The notes beneath the pieces were generated by a model. The model was not told the DNA's origin. It was given only the letters and a program-made list of their open reading frames with translations, and searched no databases. 64,000 nt of DNA from an uncultured Bacteroidia bacterium (GTDB taxonomy: Bacteria > Bacteroidota > Bacteroidia > Bacteroidales > Prolixibacteraceae): positions 34,829 through 98,828 of the forward strand of contig CAIXZH010000027.1 in the NCBI GenBank assembly GCA_903923905.1. Direction: 5' to 3'. Made by a program: the position numbers and the translations under genes. Positions 35,937 through 45,183 of the stretch are shown in pieces. Numbering within the stretch: position 1 is the stretch's first letter; every line of letters starts with the position of its first letter.

Positions 35937-38240
35937 ATGCGTTTTATTGGTTTAGTCCTGTTATTATTGATTGGCTGCCTCCCTGCAATTCCAAAACAGG
36001 AGGATTTTGCCTCCTGTGTGAATCCGTTTATAGGGACCGGGGGTGACATGATTAACGGGTTTGGAAATATGTTCCCCGGAGCAGCTTACCCCTTTGGCAT
36101 GATTCAGCTCAGTCCCGACAACGGGGGGCAGGGATGGCAGTATTGTGCAGGATACCATTATCCTGACAGCATGATTGTCGGTTTCTCGCACACCCATCTG
36201 AGCGGCACCGGTGTTGGCGACTATTGTGATATATCGGTGATACCAACAACCAAACCGATCGCTGAAAAATATTTTATCCAAAGTGATTCAACTGTTCAGA
36301 AAATTATTTCAGACTGTGGGTTCGATCCGAATCATTTTATTAACCGGGATGGCCACTTTGGACCATTTGACAAACATTTTCTGCTCAAATACAGTTCTAA
36401 ATATTCACATAAAACCGAAAAGGCATCTCCCGGATTTTATTCGGTAAACCTTCAGGATGACAATATTGACGTTGAATTAACCGTCTCTGAACTGGCTGCA
36501 ATGCATCGGTATCATTTTAATAGAGATGCTGATATTCAAAATGTTGTATTAAATCTTGGTTTTACAAACAGCGACCGGACAACCGATGCTCTGGTCCGTT
36601 ATCGGTCTCCGGAACTGGTCACCGGCTATCGGTTCTCATCGGGGAAAGCCAGTGTTCAGCGGGTATATTTTGCTATGCAGTTTTCACGAAAGATTAAAGA
36701 ATACAGGTATTTCAGGACAGAAAGTCGTGAAGGCGATCAACTTGCCAATGGAAAAGAATTGGCTGCGACATTTTCTTTCAAAGGGAAGGAAAGTAAGGAA
36801 TTATTGATCAAAGTAGCCATATCCTCAGTCAGTGAGGAGGGAGCATTGGCCAACCTGAAGACTATTGATCAGTATGGGTGGGATTTTGATCAGATGCACA
36901 AGTCGACTTATGACAAATGGAATAATGAACTTTCGAAAATAAAAGTTACCACATCAGATGCGGAGAAGCGGTCCGTTTTTTATACCTCCTTATATCATAG
37001 CTTTATAGCTCCGTATCGCTTTTCGGATAGTGACGGCGGTTATAAAAATTTCAAACAGGTTCCTGATAAAGCCAATGGTTATACTCAATATACCCTTTTG
37101 TCGCTGTGGGATACTTTCCGGGCCGAAGACCCCCTTTTATCGCTGATGCAGCCAAAGGTTGAGGAGAATATCATCCATTCGATGATTGCAAAATACCGTC
37201 AGACCGGTGAAATTCCATACTGGGAAATTTCAGGTAATGAAGGGGGTTCTATGATTGGTTATCATGCAGCGGCTCTTATGGCAGATGCCCTGGCAAAGAG
37301 AATAGGAAATTTCAATCAGGAGGAGCTCTATAAATCTCTGGTTGATGCTTCGGAAACCAATCGTAAAGGGTTGGACTTTTTTCGTCGGTATCATTTTGTC
37401 CCTACCGACATGGAAAAAGCAGGGACGGTCTCGAAAACACTCGAATATGCCTTTGATGATTGGTGTATTGCTCAGATAGCCAAACAACTTGGTAAAACCA
37501 GCGATTTTCTGAAATATATGGAACGTTCAACCTGGTATAAGAATCTGTATGACCCAAGTTTCCATCTGATGCGCGGGAAAAACAGTGACGGAAGCTGGTA
37601 TGAGCCTTTTCAACCCCGTTTCGCAGAATATGGCAATCCCCATTGCGTGGAAGGAAATACATGGCAATACTCATTCTTTGCCCCGCATGACATGCCTGGG
37701 CTGATTGCATTGATGGGCGGTAAGCATGAGTTTGGGATCATGCTCGACAGTCTGTTCACCCAGACTTCCGAATTGCTTGGTGAAGATGTCGCTGATGTAA
37801 CCGGTTTGATCGGCCAGTATTCCCAGGGAAATGAGCCGGATCATAATTTTGCCTATTTATTCGATCTGGTTGACCAGCCCCAAAAAGCTCAATTCTTTAC
37901 CAACAAAATCATAAATACCCTTTATAAAAATTCACCCGAAGGTTTGTGCGGCAATGAGGATTGCGGGCAGATGTCGGCGTGGTATGTCTTCAGCGCTATA
38001 GGGATGTATCCGGTGAATCCGGTCGATGGAAGGTACTACTTTGGGAGCCCCCAATTTGAAAATGTAAACCTTATTTTGCCAAATGGCAAAACCTTTACAG
38101 TTAGGGCTAAGAATGTTTCAAAAGAAAATTTCTGTTTCAGATCCGTCAAATTGAACGGACAACATCTGGATCGGCTATATGTCACTTATGATGAGATAGA
38201 AAAGGGTGGAAAGCTTGAGTTTGAAATGGTGAATTATTAA
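35937..38240 (+). CDS. GH92 alpha-mannosidase-type lipoprotein
   Basis: A protein of 767 residues. The N-terminus LVLLLLIGCLPA has a lipobox (Cys 14), so the enzyme is probably surface or periplasmic and lipid-anchored. GH92 features are VNPFIGTGGDMINGFGNMFP, AYPFGMIQLSPDNG, GFSHTHLSGTG, the acid motif GNEPDHNFAYLFDL and the base loop GLCGNEDCGQMSAWYV. It starts three bases after the GH78 stop and is followed at three bases by a DUF1349 gene, so the three are co-translated in a tight operon, pairing rhamnose and mannose removal. Linkage specificity is not predictable from these motifs. Confidence 0.94.
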   Translation: MRFIGLVLLLLIGCLPAIPKQEDFASCVNPFIGTGGDMINGFGNMFPGAAYPFGMIQLSPDNGGQGWQYCAGYHYPDSMIVGFSHTHLSGTGVGDYCDISVIPTTKPIAEKYFIQSDSTVQKIISDCGFDPNHFINRDGHFGPFDKHFLLKYSSKYSHKTEKASPGFYSVNLQDDNIDVELTVSELAAMHRYHFNRDADIQNVVLNLGFTNSDRTTDALVRYRSPELVTGYRFSSGKASVQRVYFAMQFSRKIKEYRYFRTESREGDQLANGKELAATFSFKGKESKELLIKVAISSVSEEGALANLKTIDQYGWDFDQMHKSTYDKWNNELSKIKVTTSDAEKRSVFYTSLYHSFIAPYRFSDSDGGYKNFKQVPDKANGYTQYTLLSLWDTFRAEDPLLSLMQPKVEENIIHSMIAKYRQTGEIPYWEISGNEGGSMIGYHAAALMADALAKRIGNFNQEELYKSLVDASETNRKGLDFFRRYHFVPTDMEKAGTVSKTLEYAFDDWCIAQIAKQLGKTSDFLKYMERSTWYKNLYDPSFHLMRGKNSDGSWYEPFQPRFAEYGNPHCVEGNTWQYSFFAPHDMPGLIALMGGKHEFGIMLDSLFTQTSELLGEDVADVTGLIGQYSQGNEPDHNFAYLFDLVDQPQKAQFFTNKIINTLYKNSPEGLCGNEDCGQMSAWYVFSAIGMYPVNPVDGRYYFGSPQFENVNLILPNGKTFTVRAKNVSKENFCFRSVKLNGQHLDRLYVTYDEIEKGGKLEFEMVNY

Positions 38241-38243
38241 AAA

Positions 38244-38843
38244 ATGATGATTGGTAAATTAAATAGCTCTGAATTTAGCTGGATAAATCCTCCGGAGGAA
38301 TTTTCTCTGGAGAATGGCCGGCTTACCTTGATGACCAATCCTGAAACCGATTTCTGGCAACGTACCTATTACGGTTTCCGGAACGACAACGGCCATTTGT
38401 TCATTAAAGGGATTGAGGGCGATTTCACCTTCGTCCTTAAAACAACCTTTGAGCCTGTATCTCAATACGATCAATGTGGGGTCATCCTTTACCAGGACAG
38501 TGAAAACTGGGTAAAAGGGTCGGTTGAATATGAAATTAAAGAGTTTTCGCGACTGGGCTCGGTGGTCACTAATCTGGGTTTTTCAGATTGGGCATCGACA
38601 GATATTTCTTCAGCAGTCACTTCAATGTGGTACCGGCTCAGCCGCAGGGGACAGGATTTTTGCCTGGAGAATTCGTTGGATGGAGTGACCTATCAGCAGA
38701 TGCGCATTTTTCATATGCATATCCAGATTCTGGTTGCACAAGTTGGTGTTTATGCCTGCAGTCCGATGAAATCCAGCTTTAAAGCCATCTTTTCAGATTT
38801 TGAGCTGGGAAAATGTTCATGGTCAGATCATCATGGTAATTAA
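38244..38843 (+). CDS. DUF1349 concanavalin-like protein
   Basis: A protein of 199 residues with no signal peptide, so probably cytosolic. The sequence FSWINPPEEFSLENGRLTL, TDFWQRTYYGFRNDNGHLF, FTFVLKTTFEPVSQYDQCG and WVKGSVEYEIK is typical of DUF1349 (regulation-of-enolase-like), a jelly-roll related to LamG/concanavalin lectins. The function is unknown; a sugar-binding or epimerase-like role is guessed for the fold. It is three bases downstream of the GH92 stop. A decayed relative with a signal peptide is present at 8717-8960. Confidence 0.85.
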   Translation: MMIGKLNSSEFSWINPPEEFSLENGRLTLMTNPETDFWQRTYYGFRNDNGHLFIKGIEGDFTFVLKTTFEPVSQYDQCGVILYQDSENWVKGSVEYEIKEFSRLGSVVTNLGFSDWASTDISSAVTSMWYRLSRRGQDFCLENSLDGVTYQQMRIFHMHIQILVAQVGVYACSPMKSSFKAIFSDFELGKCSWSDHHGN

Positions 38844-38887
38844 TCCTCAAAAGGAAAAATAGTTAACTGATAAACAAAAAAATAAAG

Positions 38888-39436
38888 ATGACGGAAGAAC
38901 GAAACGTTGTGGTTTTCATTGCGATGAGTCTGGATGGCTATATTTCCAAATTAGATGGTGATATCAGCTTTTTATCTGTGGTGGAACAGGATGGAGAGGA
39001 TTATGGATATTCAGAATTCATAAAATCGGTCGACACCGTGATTATCGGCCGAAAGACTTATGATCATGTTTTCGAAATGGGCTTTGATGACCCCCATCCG
39101 GATAAAATCGTTTATATTTTGTCGAGGTCTGAACGGATTGAAAATGGTGTAACCAAATATTTCAAAGGAAGCTTAAAAGGACTGGTTGATGATTTGAAAG
39201 CCAGTCCCGGGAGAAACATTTATTGTGACGGAGGTGCCGAAGTTATTAATGACATGTTGAAGGAAAACCTGATCGATGAACTTATCATTTCGATTGTCCC
39301 TGTAATGCTGGGAGAAGGAATTTCCCTTTTTAAAAGCGGCAGACCGGATAATGAGATGGAGCTTGTGAATACAAAGCACTATGACAAAGGACTTGTGCAG
39401 CTGCACTATAAACGAATACTTACAAGCCAATTATGA
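38888..39436 (+). CDS. RibD C-terminal/dihydrofolate-reductase-like protein
   Basis: A protein of 182 residues. The family pattern is clear: VVVFIAMSLDGYISKLDGD, TVIIGRKTYDHVFEMGF, VYILSRS, NIYCDGGAEVINDMLKENL, then IDELIISIVPVMLGEGISLF. This is the RibD_C/DHFR-like NADPH reductase fold found in many stand-alone proteins of unknown substrate. It is cytosolic. Its stop overlaps the next start (ATGA), coupling it to the propeller-toroid lipoprotein, an odd pairing for a folate- or flavin-type reductase. Confidence 0.88.
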   Translation: MTEERNVVVFIAMSLDGYISKLDGDISFLSVVEQDGEDYGYSEFIKSVDTVIIGRKTYDHVFEMGFDDPHPDKIVYILSRSERIENGVTKYFKGSLKGLVDDLKASPGRNIYCDGGAEVINDMLKENLIDELIISIVPVMLGEGISLFKSGRPDNEMELVNTKHYDKGLVQLHYKRILTSQL

Positions 39437-41718
39437 AAAATATTAAATATTTATTTTCACGCCTTATCCGTTTAATTTTTATTGGGCTGATTGCTTTGAA
39501 TATTGCTTCATGCGGGATTTCTCCAAAGACGGAGGTTTCAAAAGCTACAGTCGAAGCCTACAAAGATGTGCCGTTTGTACAGGAGAGCCATATTGCTTTT
39601 CAAATCAGCAAGAATCAGGCAGACAATGAGGTAAGGAGTATTGCCTTGGATCATGAACAGAATGTCTGGATTGCCACTGCTTCAGGTTTCTTTTGCAAAA
39701 AAAACGGGTCCAGGGAATGGGAGCCGGTAATTTCAGGTGAGGATCGTGGTCCATCCTACTCGGTCGCAGTAAATACGAATGGGGAAGTATTGCTCGGTTC
39801 ATGGAACGGCATTTACCGGGTTAGTAATCATCAGCTTAAAAAAGAGGAGGGAGTAAAACCCCCGGTGTCTGTGATCTGCGGCAATGGAACCGGAGATTAC
39901 GCATTAGGTCCTTATGGAATCTGGCATTATAATAAATCTAAATGGGAACAACTTGATTATAGGATTGCAAGGTCGGTGCGTGATGCAATCGTCGATGAGA
40001 ACGGGATTTTGTGGGTGGCAACCGATGCCGGCCTCTATAAATGTCAGGATGGCAAATCCAAATTGTTCCAGGATGTATCGGAATTGATCAGTTGTTATGC
40101 CCGGGCCATCTCAGTTGATCCTAAAGGTAATATCTGGACTGGTGTTATGGGCGGGGTTTCTGTCCGCGACAGTGAACATTGGATTAAAAATATAACACCG
40201 GCGGAAGGCCTTTCTACCATAAATGTTAATTGTATTAAGCAATCTCCCGATGGGTTAATGTGGGTAGGTACCGATGTAGGAGTTGTCCGTTTTGCAAAGG
40301 ATGGCGCTCACTCATTACTGTTTAGCAAGCGGTGGCTAACCAATGACAAAGTTACTGGTATCGCCTTTGACCTGGCGGGGAATGGTTGGATTGGCACAGC
40401 TAATGGCGTGAGTGAGATCAAACGTGCCACAATGACCCTTGCCGATAAAGAGAAGAATTTTTACAGCCAGTTAATGAGAAGGCATATCCGTGATCCATGG
40501 ACCTGTGGGGTCGTTGAACTTGAAATTGCCGGTGACACTGCATCATGGCACCATTCTGACGATGATAATGACGGCGAATATACCGGAGGTTACCTGGCGA
40601 TGGAAAGCTTCAGATATGCTGTAACCAAAGATGAAGATGCCAGGATTAAAGCACGAAAGGCATTCGATTTTCTGAAGTATTTACAGGTAGTTACTGAGAC
40701 TGATGGTTTCTTTGCAAGAAGTGTTGTTCCGGTTGATTCGAAGTATTTTCACGATGGAAACAGGATCTATAGCCCAAAACAGGTTGCCGATGAATTGGTC
40801 AAGGATCCGAGGTATAAACCGGTTGAAAAAAGGTGGCGCAAGTCCAAAGACGGTAAATGGCTATGGAAGGGTGATACGAGCAGCGATGAGATGGACGGGC
40901 ATATGATGGGATACTTTTACTATTATGAGCTTGTGGCCGGTGAGAACGAGAAGGTTTTGGTTCGTGACCACGTCAGGAAAATTGTCGATTACCTGATCAA
41001 ATACAATTACAACTTTATGGATATCGACGGCACTCACACCCACTGGGCCGTCTGGTCACCCGATCAGCTGAACAATGACCCCGACTGGGCTTCTGAACGA
41101 AGTATCAACTCATTTGAACTTTTGGCTTACCTTAAACTTGCAAGCCACATGACCGGCGACCAGAAATATGAAAAGGAGTATCACCGTTTGATCGAAAAGG
41201 AGGGTTATCTTGAAAATGTTTCGCACCTGAACTCCAAAAATCCGGCATGGCAAATCTACTTTGACCGCACCATGGAAGGTTATCTTTTCCCGGTTTTGTT
41301 GAGATATGAAAACGATCCGAAGTTAAAAGATTTTTATACCAAACTTTTGGATGAGTGGATGAATAATCAGAAATCGGGAGAAAACCTGATCAATAATCTC
41401 GCTTATACCTTTGCCACAGGGAAAAAAGTAAACGTACCCCAGACAATTGACTTTTTGAAGGATGTCCCTTTCGATTTGGTCGACTGGCCAATCAATCATA
41501 CCTTACGGGAGGATGTAAAGCTGAGCAGGAATCCGATTATGGAAGATGTTCAGGTCTCGGAACTTCCGCCGGCAAGCATAAGATCAACCGTTCGCTGGGA
41601 TAAAAATCCATGGGCGGCAGTACAAGGAGATCCACATCAGGAGCGGGAACCGGTATTTTGGCTTTGGCCCTACTGGATGGCCCGGTATCTTGAAATTATT
41701 CAAAAGCCGAAATCCTGA
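39433..41718 (+). CDS. lipoprotein joining a Reg_prop beta-propeller to an alpha/alpha-toroid domain
   Basis: A protein of 761 residues. A lipobox (ALNIASCG) indicates export and anchoring. Residues about 50-335 are at least six Reg_prop-like blades: NVWIATASGFF, VLLGSWNGIYRV, LWVATDAGLYKC, IWTGVMGGVSVR, MWVGTDVGVVRF and GWIGTANGVSEI. From about 345 to the end is an alpha-helical (alpha/alpha)6-like region (DDDNDGEYTGGYLAMESFRYA, SDEMDGHMMGYFYYYEL and many paired Asp/Glu and Trp). The Reg_prop module is normally the sensor of hybrid two-component systems; here no kinase or transmembrane segment follows. The toroid resembles glycosidase and lyase barrels, but I cannot name a GH family. The pair may be a secreted binding-catalysis protein. 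Confidence 0.75.
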   Translation: MKNIKYLFSRLIRLIFIGLIALNIASCGISPKTEVSKATVEAYKDVPFVQESHIAFQISKNQADNEVRSIALDHEQNVWIATASGFFCKKNGSREWEPVISGEDRGPSYSVAVNTNGEVLLGSWNGIYRVSNHQLKKEEGVKPPVSVICGNGTGDYALGPYGIWHYNKSKWEQLDYRIARSVRDAIVDENGILWVATDAGLYKCQDGKSKLFQDVSELISCYARAISVDPKGNIWTGVMGGVSVRDSEHWIKNITPAEGLSTINVNCIKQSPDGLMWVGTDVGVVRFAKDGAHSLLFSKRWLTNDKVTGIAFDLAGNGWIGTANGVSEIKRATMTLADKEKNFYSQLMRRHIRDPWTCGVVELEIAGDTASWHHSDDDNDGEYTGGYLAMESFRYAVTKDEDARIKARKAFDFLKYLQVVTETDGFFARSVVPVDSKYFHDGNRIYSPKQVADELVKDPRYKPVEKRWRKSKDGKWLWKGDTSSDEMDGHMMGYFYYYELVAGENEKVLVRDHVRKIVDYLIKYNYNFMDIDGTHTHWAVWSPDQLNNDPDWASERSINSFELLAYLKLASHMTGDQKYEKEYHRLIEKEGYLENVSHLNSKNPAWQIYFDRTMEGYLFPVLLRYENDPKLKDFYTKLLDEWMNNQKSGENLINNLAYTFATGKKVNVPQTIDFLKDVPFDLVDWPINHTLREDVKLSRNPIMEDVQVSELPPASIRSTVRWDKNPWAAVQGDPHQEREPVFWLWPYWMARYLEIIQKPKS

Positions 41719-41747
41719 CAATTTCAAACTACTTTCAGCTCTGACAT

Positions 41748-44700
41748 ATGAAAATAAGAATATTTATCCTTTTTTTACTAATCTCTTCAGTGTTTGGGTG
41801 TACCTCACAAAAGGAAATACCGGTACCTGAGGTGATAAACCTGCGTTCCGAATATCTTTCAAATCCTGTTGGGATGGATGTTCTGAATCCCCGTATGTCA
41901 TGGCAAATGAAGAAGGGAAAGAGGGGTGCCCGACAAACGGCCTACCGGATCATGTTAGCCACCAGTGATCAACTTTTGTCAGCAGAGACCCCTGATCTTT
42001 GGGATACCGGCAAAATTGATTCTGACCAGTCGAATCAGGTGGTTTACAATGGTAAGTCCTTAAAATCAGGACTTAAGGTGTTCTGGAAGGTGAAAATATG
42101 GGATGAAAATAAAACCGAGTCGGTATGGAGCAAAACTGCAGGATGGGAAATGGGATTGCTCACTTCAGAGGAGTGGCATGCCAAATGGATCGGTGCACCG
42201 TCAAATTTAACCATCGGTGAATTTAAGAATGCTTCCCCACTCTTCCGAAAAGAGGTGACCATTTCCAAAAAAGTCAAAAAGGCGCGTGCCTATATCAGTG
42301 GTCTGGGATATTACGAACTATATATCAATGGACAAAAAATCGGGGACCACGTTTTATCCCCAAATCAGACCAACTATGACCGGAGAAATGTTGAGAAATG
42401 GTCCGAATCAAGGATCGGAAATATGAACACCTCTGTTTTATACGAGACATTCGACATCACCTCTTCACTGAAGCCCGCGGGAAATACTTTCGGAGTGATT
42501 CTCGGAAACGGCTGGTATATCCAGGCTGATCGTCCCACGGATAACTCATTATGGTACGATACGCCGCGCCTGATCGCTCAGTTTGAAATTGTGTACGAAG
42601 ATGGAACCAAAGAGCTGATCAGCAGTGATGATCAATGGAGAACATCGCTAAGCCCAATCATTTATAACGGATTACATACCGGTGAAATTTACGATGCACG
42701 ATTGGAACAACATGGATGGAACGAAGCGGGATTCGATGACTCCAAATGGGTGAATGCCGTGGCTGTTCGTCCGCCTACGGGAAGATTGAAAGGACAGATT
42801 TCTGCGCCTGATCGTGTCACCAAAATGATCAAACCTGTTTCGGTGACCGAACCTGATAAGGGGGTCTACCGGTTTGATATGGGCAGGTTGTTCTCGGGTT
42901 GGGCAAGATTGAAAATCGCGGGACCAAAAGGAACAAAAGTCAAACTGCGGTTTATTGAGGAATTTGGGACTACCTATGATCAGACCGATACCTATATTTT
43001 AAAAGGCGAAGGGACTGAAATCTGGCAGCCCCGCTTTACCTGGCATGCATTCCGTTACGTCGATGTGATCGGATCACCGGCTAAATTAACAGCGGAGAAT
43101 TTGGATGGTCTGGTTGTTAATACCGATATAACACAGGCAGGAACCTTTGAATGTTCCAATAAGCTGCTGAACAAGATACTGGATAATTACCAATGGACGC
43201 AGCTCGGAAATGTCCATGGAGGAATCCCGAGTGATTGTCCGCATCGTGAACGTCGTGGTTATACCGGTGATGGGGAGATTTCAGCCAGGGCAGCTATTTA
43301 TAATTTCGACATGTCACAGTTTTATACCAAATGGCTGGATGACATCAGCGATGCGCAAAACCACCGGACCGGCTATGTTCCGAATACGACTCCTTACCAG
43401 GATGGAGGAGGCGGAACTGCCTGGGGTGCTGCATACATCATTATTCCCTGGTATATGTACCTTTATTATGGAGATATCCAACTCCTTCAAAAGCATTACA
43501 AGGGTATGAAAAATTGGATGGAATACCTTAAAAGTGAATTGGATAAAGATGGAATTCTGGCAAACCAGGGTCTAGGAGAGTGGGTCCCGCCTGCAAAGGT
43601 TGAAATTCCGGCTGACTTCGTAAATAGCTGTTATTATTTCTTCTGCTGCCAGTTAATGGTTAAGATTTCGGGTGCCCTTGGAAACATGATTGAGCAGGAA
43701 TACTTCATCCGGTTAGCCTTAAATGCCAGGGAGGCAATCAACAAGGTATACTTCAATAAAACCATCTCCAGTTATTCCATCGGAAAACAGGGGGCGAATG
43801 TATATCCCCTAAGTTTCGGAATTGCTGAACCAAGCGATGTTAATGCCGTGTTTAATAACCTGGTCAAAAATGTAATGAATGATAAGGTCCATTTTGATAC
43901 AGGCATTCTGGGTACTCCGCTTTTATTGGAAGTGCTGACACAAATGGACCGGACTGACCTGGCCTATACCCTGATGAATCAGCGCGACTACCCCGGTTTT
44001 GGTTATATGATCGAAAAAGGGGCCACCACCTTGTGGGAGACTTTCGAGGGGTATGCCTCACACAGTCACCCCATGTTCGGAAGCGTTTGTCAGTGGTTCT
44101 ACCAGGATCTTGGGGGAATCGCTCCCGATCCTGCAATTCCGGGATTTAAACATCTGATTATAAAGCCGACTCCGATTTCTGATCTGGCTTTTGCCAATAC
44201 TTCCTGCCAGTCGTTGTATGGCGGGATTAAAACCCAATGGAGATTTGAGGGAAATGATTATTTACTGAATGTTTCAATCCCTCCGAATACATCCGCTACC
44301 GTCTATCTCCTGGCCCAGGGAAACGGAACTGTAACCGAGAGCGGAAAACCCGTTTCGAAAGATCCAAACATCCGTTTCCTGAGAAATGAAGACAAATATG
44401 CCGTTTATGAAGTGGAATCGGGAGATTACCGGTTTTTGTCCAAAGGTCCTAAGAGCCTGCTGAAACATATTATCCTTTCAAACCCGATTATCCATCCCGG
44501 AGATACGCTGGTACAGGTGCATGACTCAGTATTGGTCCGCATGGCATCTGACGTTGCTGAGGCGCGGATTTATTATACCACCAATGGCGCCATGCCTGAT
44601 TCGGCTTCATTGGTTTTTCAGGGTCCATTTTATGTTTCAAAACCAACGATAATTAAAGCAAAGGCTTTTTTGAAAGGGTATGAACCAAGCTATGTAAAAA

Positions 44701-45155
44701 CCAGTATCATCGAATTCTATGATCCGAAAGAAAATGGTTTAACCTATAAATATTACGATGGGCACTGGACAAAACTTCCTGATTTTACGAAACTTCCGGT
44801 TGCAAAGACAGGAGTTATTTATAAGTTCGGACTGGATAAAATCCTGACCAGCAGAGATGAGTTCGGGCTCGTCTTTGAAGGGAAGATCCGGATTGATCAG
44901 GATGGAACCTATGAATTCTTCGAGCATTCCAATGATGGAAGCCGGATGTATATCAATAATCAAATGGTCATCGATAACGATGGCGAGCATAATGAAGATG
45001 AGGAGAAAAAAGGCAAAATAGTATTGTCAAAGGGAACTTATCCGCTTCGATTGAACTATTTTAATGCGGGTGGAGGTTTGTATCTTCGGGTGCAATATTC
45101 CGGACCCGGAATCGAAAAACAGGATATCCCCGCGATGATGTTGTTTCAGAACTAA
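41748..45155 (+). CDS. GH78 alpha-L-rhamnosidase lipoprotein with CHB_HEX-like and PA14 domains
   Basis: A protein of 1135 residues. Lipobox at ISSVFGCTS. The GH78 layout is complete: Ig-like (VINLRSEYLSNPVGMDVLNP), N domain (KARAYISGLGYYELYINGQK), the catalytic barrel with DCPHRERRGYTGDGE (Asp 496 on) and the C domain (about 810-900). Behind it are a chitobiase-C-like Fn3 segment (ARIYYTTNGAMPDSASLVF) and a PA14 domain (about 995-1135: GKIRIDQDGTYEFFEHSNDG, LRLNYFNAGGGLYLRVQY), a carbohydrate-binding module. The accessory tail would target the anchored enzyme to a polysaccharide or glycoprotein. It belongs to the operon started at 33045, 29 bases after the propeller-toroid gene. Confidence 0.92.
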   Translation: MKIRIFILFLLISSVFGCTSQKEIPVPEVINLRSEYLSNPVGMDVLNPRMSWQMKKGKRGARQTAYRIMLATSDQLLSAETPDLWDTGKIDSDQSNQVVYNGKSLKSGLKVFWKVKIWDENKTESVWSKTAGWEMGLLTSEEWHAKWIGAPSNLTIGEFKNASPLFRKEVTISKKVKKARAYISGLGYYELYINGQKIGDHVLSPNQTNYDRRNVEKWSESRIGNMNTSVLYETFDITSSLKPAGNTFGVILGNGWYIQADRPTDNSLWYDTPRLIAQFEIVYEDGTKELISSDDQWRTSLSPIIYNGLHTGEIYDARLEQHGWNEAGFDDSKWVNAVAVRPPTGRLKGQISAPDRVTKMIKPVSVTEPDKGVYRFDMGRLFSGWARLKIAGPKGTKVKLRFIEEFGTTYDQTDTYILKGEGTEIWQPRFTWHAFRYVDVIGSPAKLTAENLDGLVVNTDITQAGTFECSNKLLNKILDNYQWTQLGNVHGGIPSDCPHRERRGYTGDGEISARAAIYNFDMSQFYTKWLDDISDAQNHRTGYVPNTTPYQDGGGGTAWGAAYIIIPWYMYLYYGDIQLLQKHYKGMKNWMEYLKSELDKDGILANQGLGEWVPPAKVEIPADFVNSCYYFFCCQLMVKISGALGNMIEQEYFIRLALNAREAINKVYFNKTISSYSIGKQGANVYPLSFGIAEPSDVNAVFNNLVKNVMNDKVHFDTGILGTPLLLEVLTQMDRTDLAYTLMNQRDYPGFGYMIEKGATTLWETFEGYASHSHPMFGSVCQWFYQDLGGIAPDPAIPGFKHLIIKPTPISDLAFANTSCQSLYGGIKTQWRFEGNDYLLNVSIPPNTSATVYLLAQGNGTVTESGKPVSKDPNIRFLRNEDKYAVYEVESGDYRFLSKGPKSLLKHIILSNPIIHPGDTLVQVHDSVLVRMASDVAEARIYYTTNGAMPDSASLVFQGPFYVSKPTIIKAKAFLKGYEPSYVKTSIIEFYDPKENGLTYKYYDGHWTKLPDFTKLPVAKTGVIYKFGLDKILTSRDEFGLVFEGKIRIDQDGTYEFFEHSNDGSRMYINNQMVIDNDGEHNEDEEKKGKIVLSKGTYPLRLNYFNAGGGLYLRVQYSGPGIEKQDIPAMMLFQN

Positions 45156-45183
45156 TCCGATCGGATGTTGCATTTGTATAATT

